From assembly GCA_020050965.1 (NCBI GenBank), contig JAGVJV010000232.1:1-6484 (forward strand): a stretch of 6,484 bases of DNA. Reading direction: 5' to 3'. A model generated the notes under the pieces. It saw only the letters and a program-made list of their open reading frames with translations. It ran no database searches and was not told where the DNA came from. Position numbers and translations under genes: made by a program. The stretch comes from Parachlamydiales bacterium (lineage in GTDB: Bacteria; Chlamydiota; Chlamydiia; Chlamydiales; Rhabdochlamydiaceae). Of the stretch, positions 5,601 to 6,484 are shown piece after piece (within the stretch, counting starts at the first letter, position 1; the number at the start of each line of letters is the position of its first letter).

Positions 5601-6484
5601 CGTCGCTGAGACGGTATCGAGTGTCTTTAATAGCTCTTCGAGTTTAGGCTGGGTCATCAAATCGGTGACAAACAGAATCGAGTTGGAATCTTTGACCCAT
5701 TTGGCCGATTTAAAGGCTGCAATCAATTTGGCTGACTGCGGGCCGGTTCCCTCGAGTTCGCTGCCCACTTGCTTTAATGCTTCGAGCAGTTCGGGGGCCG
5801 ATTTGTTGACGAGCGGATAGAGGAATACCTGATCGCCCAGCGGGCCTCTAGCATCTTTGGGTTTGCTGTCGAGATCTTCCATTACAGCGACCGACCGCTC
5901 GATTAGATAGGGGGTCGAGACGATGAAGATCGAGTTGGTCTCCACTTGCGGGACGAAGATCAGCGGATTTTCTTCGGCAAAGGGCTGCACCAGCTGTTTG
6001 GTCAAAAGGATCAGCGACTCGGCAGACATATTCTTCGCTCGGTAGGTTTCGATGTCGAGAGGCGAATGGTTTGAATCGAGCGTGATGAGCAGCTTGGCGA
6101 TTTTGTCGACGTTGGTGGTGATATCGGTGACGATCAGCTGCCGGGTTTCGGGCGAGACGTCGAGCATCGCGTTCTTGGAGATCATCGGCTTGATGATGTT
6201 GGCAATCGAGGTGAGGCTCGCATTTTGGATCCTAAACACCCGCGTGACGATCGGCGAGTCGTGCTTATTGTCAGGATTTTCGGGGGTAACGAGGGTGGCA
6301 ATCTGGTTGATGTCACCGCTTTTGGTGATGAGCAGATTGCTGTCCTGTTCGAGCAATGTAAACCCACGGGCACGCAGGGTTTGAATGAGGGCGGAGAGGA
6401 TATCTTGCACGGTGAGCGGGTTTTCCGATACGACTGTAATATTGAAGGTCATGTCCCCTTCTTCATACTGGAAATTGAGTCCCG
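2643..6484 (-). CDS. gspD: GspD-like outer-membrane secretin with a greatly expanded N-domain stack (5' end outside window)
   Basis: Secretins form the multimeric outer-membrane channel of type II secretion, type IV pili and related machines; the periplasmic N-domains stack as rings. Residues are numbered from the first in-window ATG (6452). N0 end: about 1-48, containing NITVVSENPLTVQDILSALI and RARGFTLL, typical of GspD. Unit N1: 70-127 (VFRIQNASLTSIANIIKPMI). Unit N2: 135-196. Nine extra ring-building units: 209-945. Secretin domain: 948-1226, with RQVFIEVLI, LEGDGDAVIVMNPKI, VGENIPF, IEYRDVGISLSITP, GIPCLGGLPVIGAIF and FFLRPVII. A charged tail of about 43 residues ends in NPYCN. The frame stays open upstream of 6452 to the window edge and encodes GLNFQYEEGD, matching the GKNF segment of N0, so 6452 is internal; signal peptide and the rest of N0 are missing from the window. 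GspD proteins are commonly about 650 residues; this is at least 1,279. The downstream lipoprotein gene overlaps it. No gspE or gspF is seen here. Confidence 0.95.
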   Translation of the reverse strand, partial: GLNFQYEEGDMTFNITVVSENPLTVQDILSALIQTLRARGFTLLEQDSNLLITKSGDINQIATLVTPENPDNKHDSPIVTRVFRIQNASLTSIANIIKPMISKNAMLDVSPETRQLIVTDITTNVDKIAKLLITLDSNHSPLDIETYRAKNMSAESLILLTKQLVQPFAEENPLIFVPQVETNSIFIVSTPYLIERSVAVMEDLDSKPKDARGPLGDQVFLYPLVNKSAPELLEALKQVGSELEGTGPQSAKLIAAFKSAKWVKDSNSILFVTDLMTQPKLEELLKTLDTVSATSNYYVYKIQKAGREQIEGSLEELTKSLKKGTANRDLVEAISSMRYIKESDSLVFTGSDEALKKLKDLLPTFDSAAATPSSHFYLYTPQFLSGKELEEALAKVGTNLCESGLSDPSLLNSLRHMKWVPSTNTILFSGNPSSLDSIQLIIKMVDVATGAPSQIFLYKPKNISNEQIEEALDELADKLDHKNLSDRNLSKAIDNLTWIKDSQIFLFKADPGTITKLDSFLKGIDTPKEAQAIASAYFLYKLKFARGEDVIDHLERIAKGLPEKDPDQKAIIHVIDHATVLRDTNAILLTGTQKAVEEVKALISQFDDKEAIPPAYEKTSFFIYKPTHLSPSELEEALKETALDLKNSGLIDPNLLQSIATLRVVDMTGSLLFTGSPESLEKTKEIISSTDIEGATRKETTALGGQTFLVYKVRYVPIAKLLQLLGNVATNLEKTPTIKNKAVGTAIKGAKEIKESNSLIFTGPEGALQQISDLLKQLDTPSGIGGGELGRQPGTYVVYKPVHISGPELLEMMRDFERNLQQTGVQEPHLFETIDHLKYIERTGYILISGDEKSVEKVREMLTKFDITGAGSVTALNKLQTSFLVYKLQYHLGGELQETLKKVGQDLSTANPHTVSELLAAINSIQWIKMTNSLLATGTPEVLTQLKELIQNIDTPLRQVFIEVLIIQTKMANTQQFGLQWGSKFKYLDRFAGGVSNFPSSDPLTLAAGNTALSTGLTAVNETRTPLATDIPNPITSGGFDLGVIGDIILHKGKSFVSLASLVTALEGDGDAVIVMNPKIIGQDNMQSTIFVGENIPFTGSQVNLLPTSGGTQIQTNIEYRDVGISLSITPILGQNDIITLDIANEITAQVANTTQQGSNANIQGLQTSRTALNARVHVPDKHFVALSAVIQDTKSHFRSGIPCLGGLPVIGAIFSENDRLNSRNNVIFFLRPVIIDSIEEYERVTQNQEELFKDWGSKQIIKEEIDEAIDTVRNPYCN
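2690..2696 (-). promoter_or_regulatory. Ribosome binding site of the lipoprotein gene, inside the secretin coding region
   Basis: The minus strand reads AAAGAAG, six bases ahead of the ATG at 2683..2681. It lies within the last codons of the secretin gene, as expected for two overlapping genes translated in succession. The match to a Shine-Dalgarno sequence is moderate. Together with the lipoprotein signal that begins exactly here, it decides the start. Confidence 0.5.
3618..5828 (-). repeat. Nine tandem N-domain-like repeats within the secretin
   Basis: Each unit is 71-74 residues: opening strand (x)F(L/V)YK, helix with (E)LEEAL, a second helix, then (W)IKxSNSLLFTGxPE and a closing helix ending in LDT. 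Positions: R1 5613-5828, R2 5382-5594, R3 5142-5360, R4 4905-5123, R5 4659-4877, R6 4407-4625, R7 4143-4364, R8 3882-4100, R9 3618-3839. They resemble the KH-like NolW/N1-N3 units of secretins but have an extra helical stretch between the first helix and the NSLLFTG strand. Typical strand motifs: YIKESDSLVFTGSDEAL (R2), EIKESNSLIFTGPEGAL (R7), WIKMTNSLLATGTPEVL (R9). The DNA itself is diverged, so these are old duplications, not recent copies, and not an assembly artefact. Confidence 0.9.

Noticed and set aside
3618..5828. Repeat array as a recent tandem expansion or assembly error
   Set aside because: The units are diverged at protein and DNA level with different linker lengths and an intact frame throughout, so the duplications are old and the array is real.

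Overview
The window reads like a piece of a Gram-negative (diderm) genome with a type II secretion / type IV pilus class outer-membrane secretin. All three recognisable genes lie on the minus strand. The style of the secretin and of its lipoprotein partner reminds me of Chlamydiota, in particular environmental chlamydiae. That is an impression from memory, not something the sequence proves.

Layout, in the direction of transcription (right to left). From the right edge to 2643 runs a very large GspD-like secretin. It is open at the window edge, so the true start, the signal peptide and the first part of the N0 domain lie outside. After N0 and two ordinary ring-building units it carries nine further units of about 72 residues each, and only then the conserved gate/barrel domain. 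Known GspD proteins are about 650 residues with four N-domains; this one exceeds 1,270 residues inside the window alone. Overlapping its 3' end by 41 nt is a gene for a predicted lipoprotein with TPR-like helices and a C-terminal two-helix 'PGAG' membrane domain. Overlap and lipid anchor make it a candidate accessory or pilotin-like partner of the secretin. The two genes appear to form the end of an operon.

Between 1598 and 1738 is a compact AT-rich control region. It holds a good sigma-70-type promoter (-35 TTGACC, 17-bp spacer, -10 TATTAT) buried in five exact and two degenerate copies of a TGGGTCRAWT-type site, five of them arranged as a long imperfect palindrome. It drives the third gene (230..1576), a complete AlbA_2/Schlafen-type protein with a RecG-related GHKL-like ATPase region and a C-terminal winged helix. 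That gene is visibly more AT-rich than its neighbours and looks like an accessory, self-regulated gene unrelated to secretion.

The left end (1..229) has no convincing gene but holds three separate inverted repeats, the largest a 67-nt element with 16-bp arms.

The parts most worth a second look are the expanded N-domain stack of the secretin with its lengthening linkers, the secretin/TPR-lipoprotein overlap, and the operator array in front of the AlbA_2 gene.
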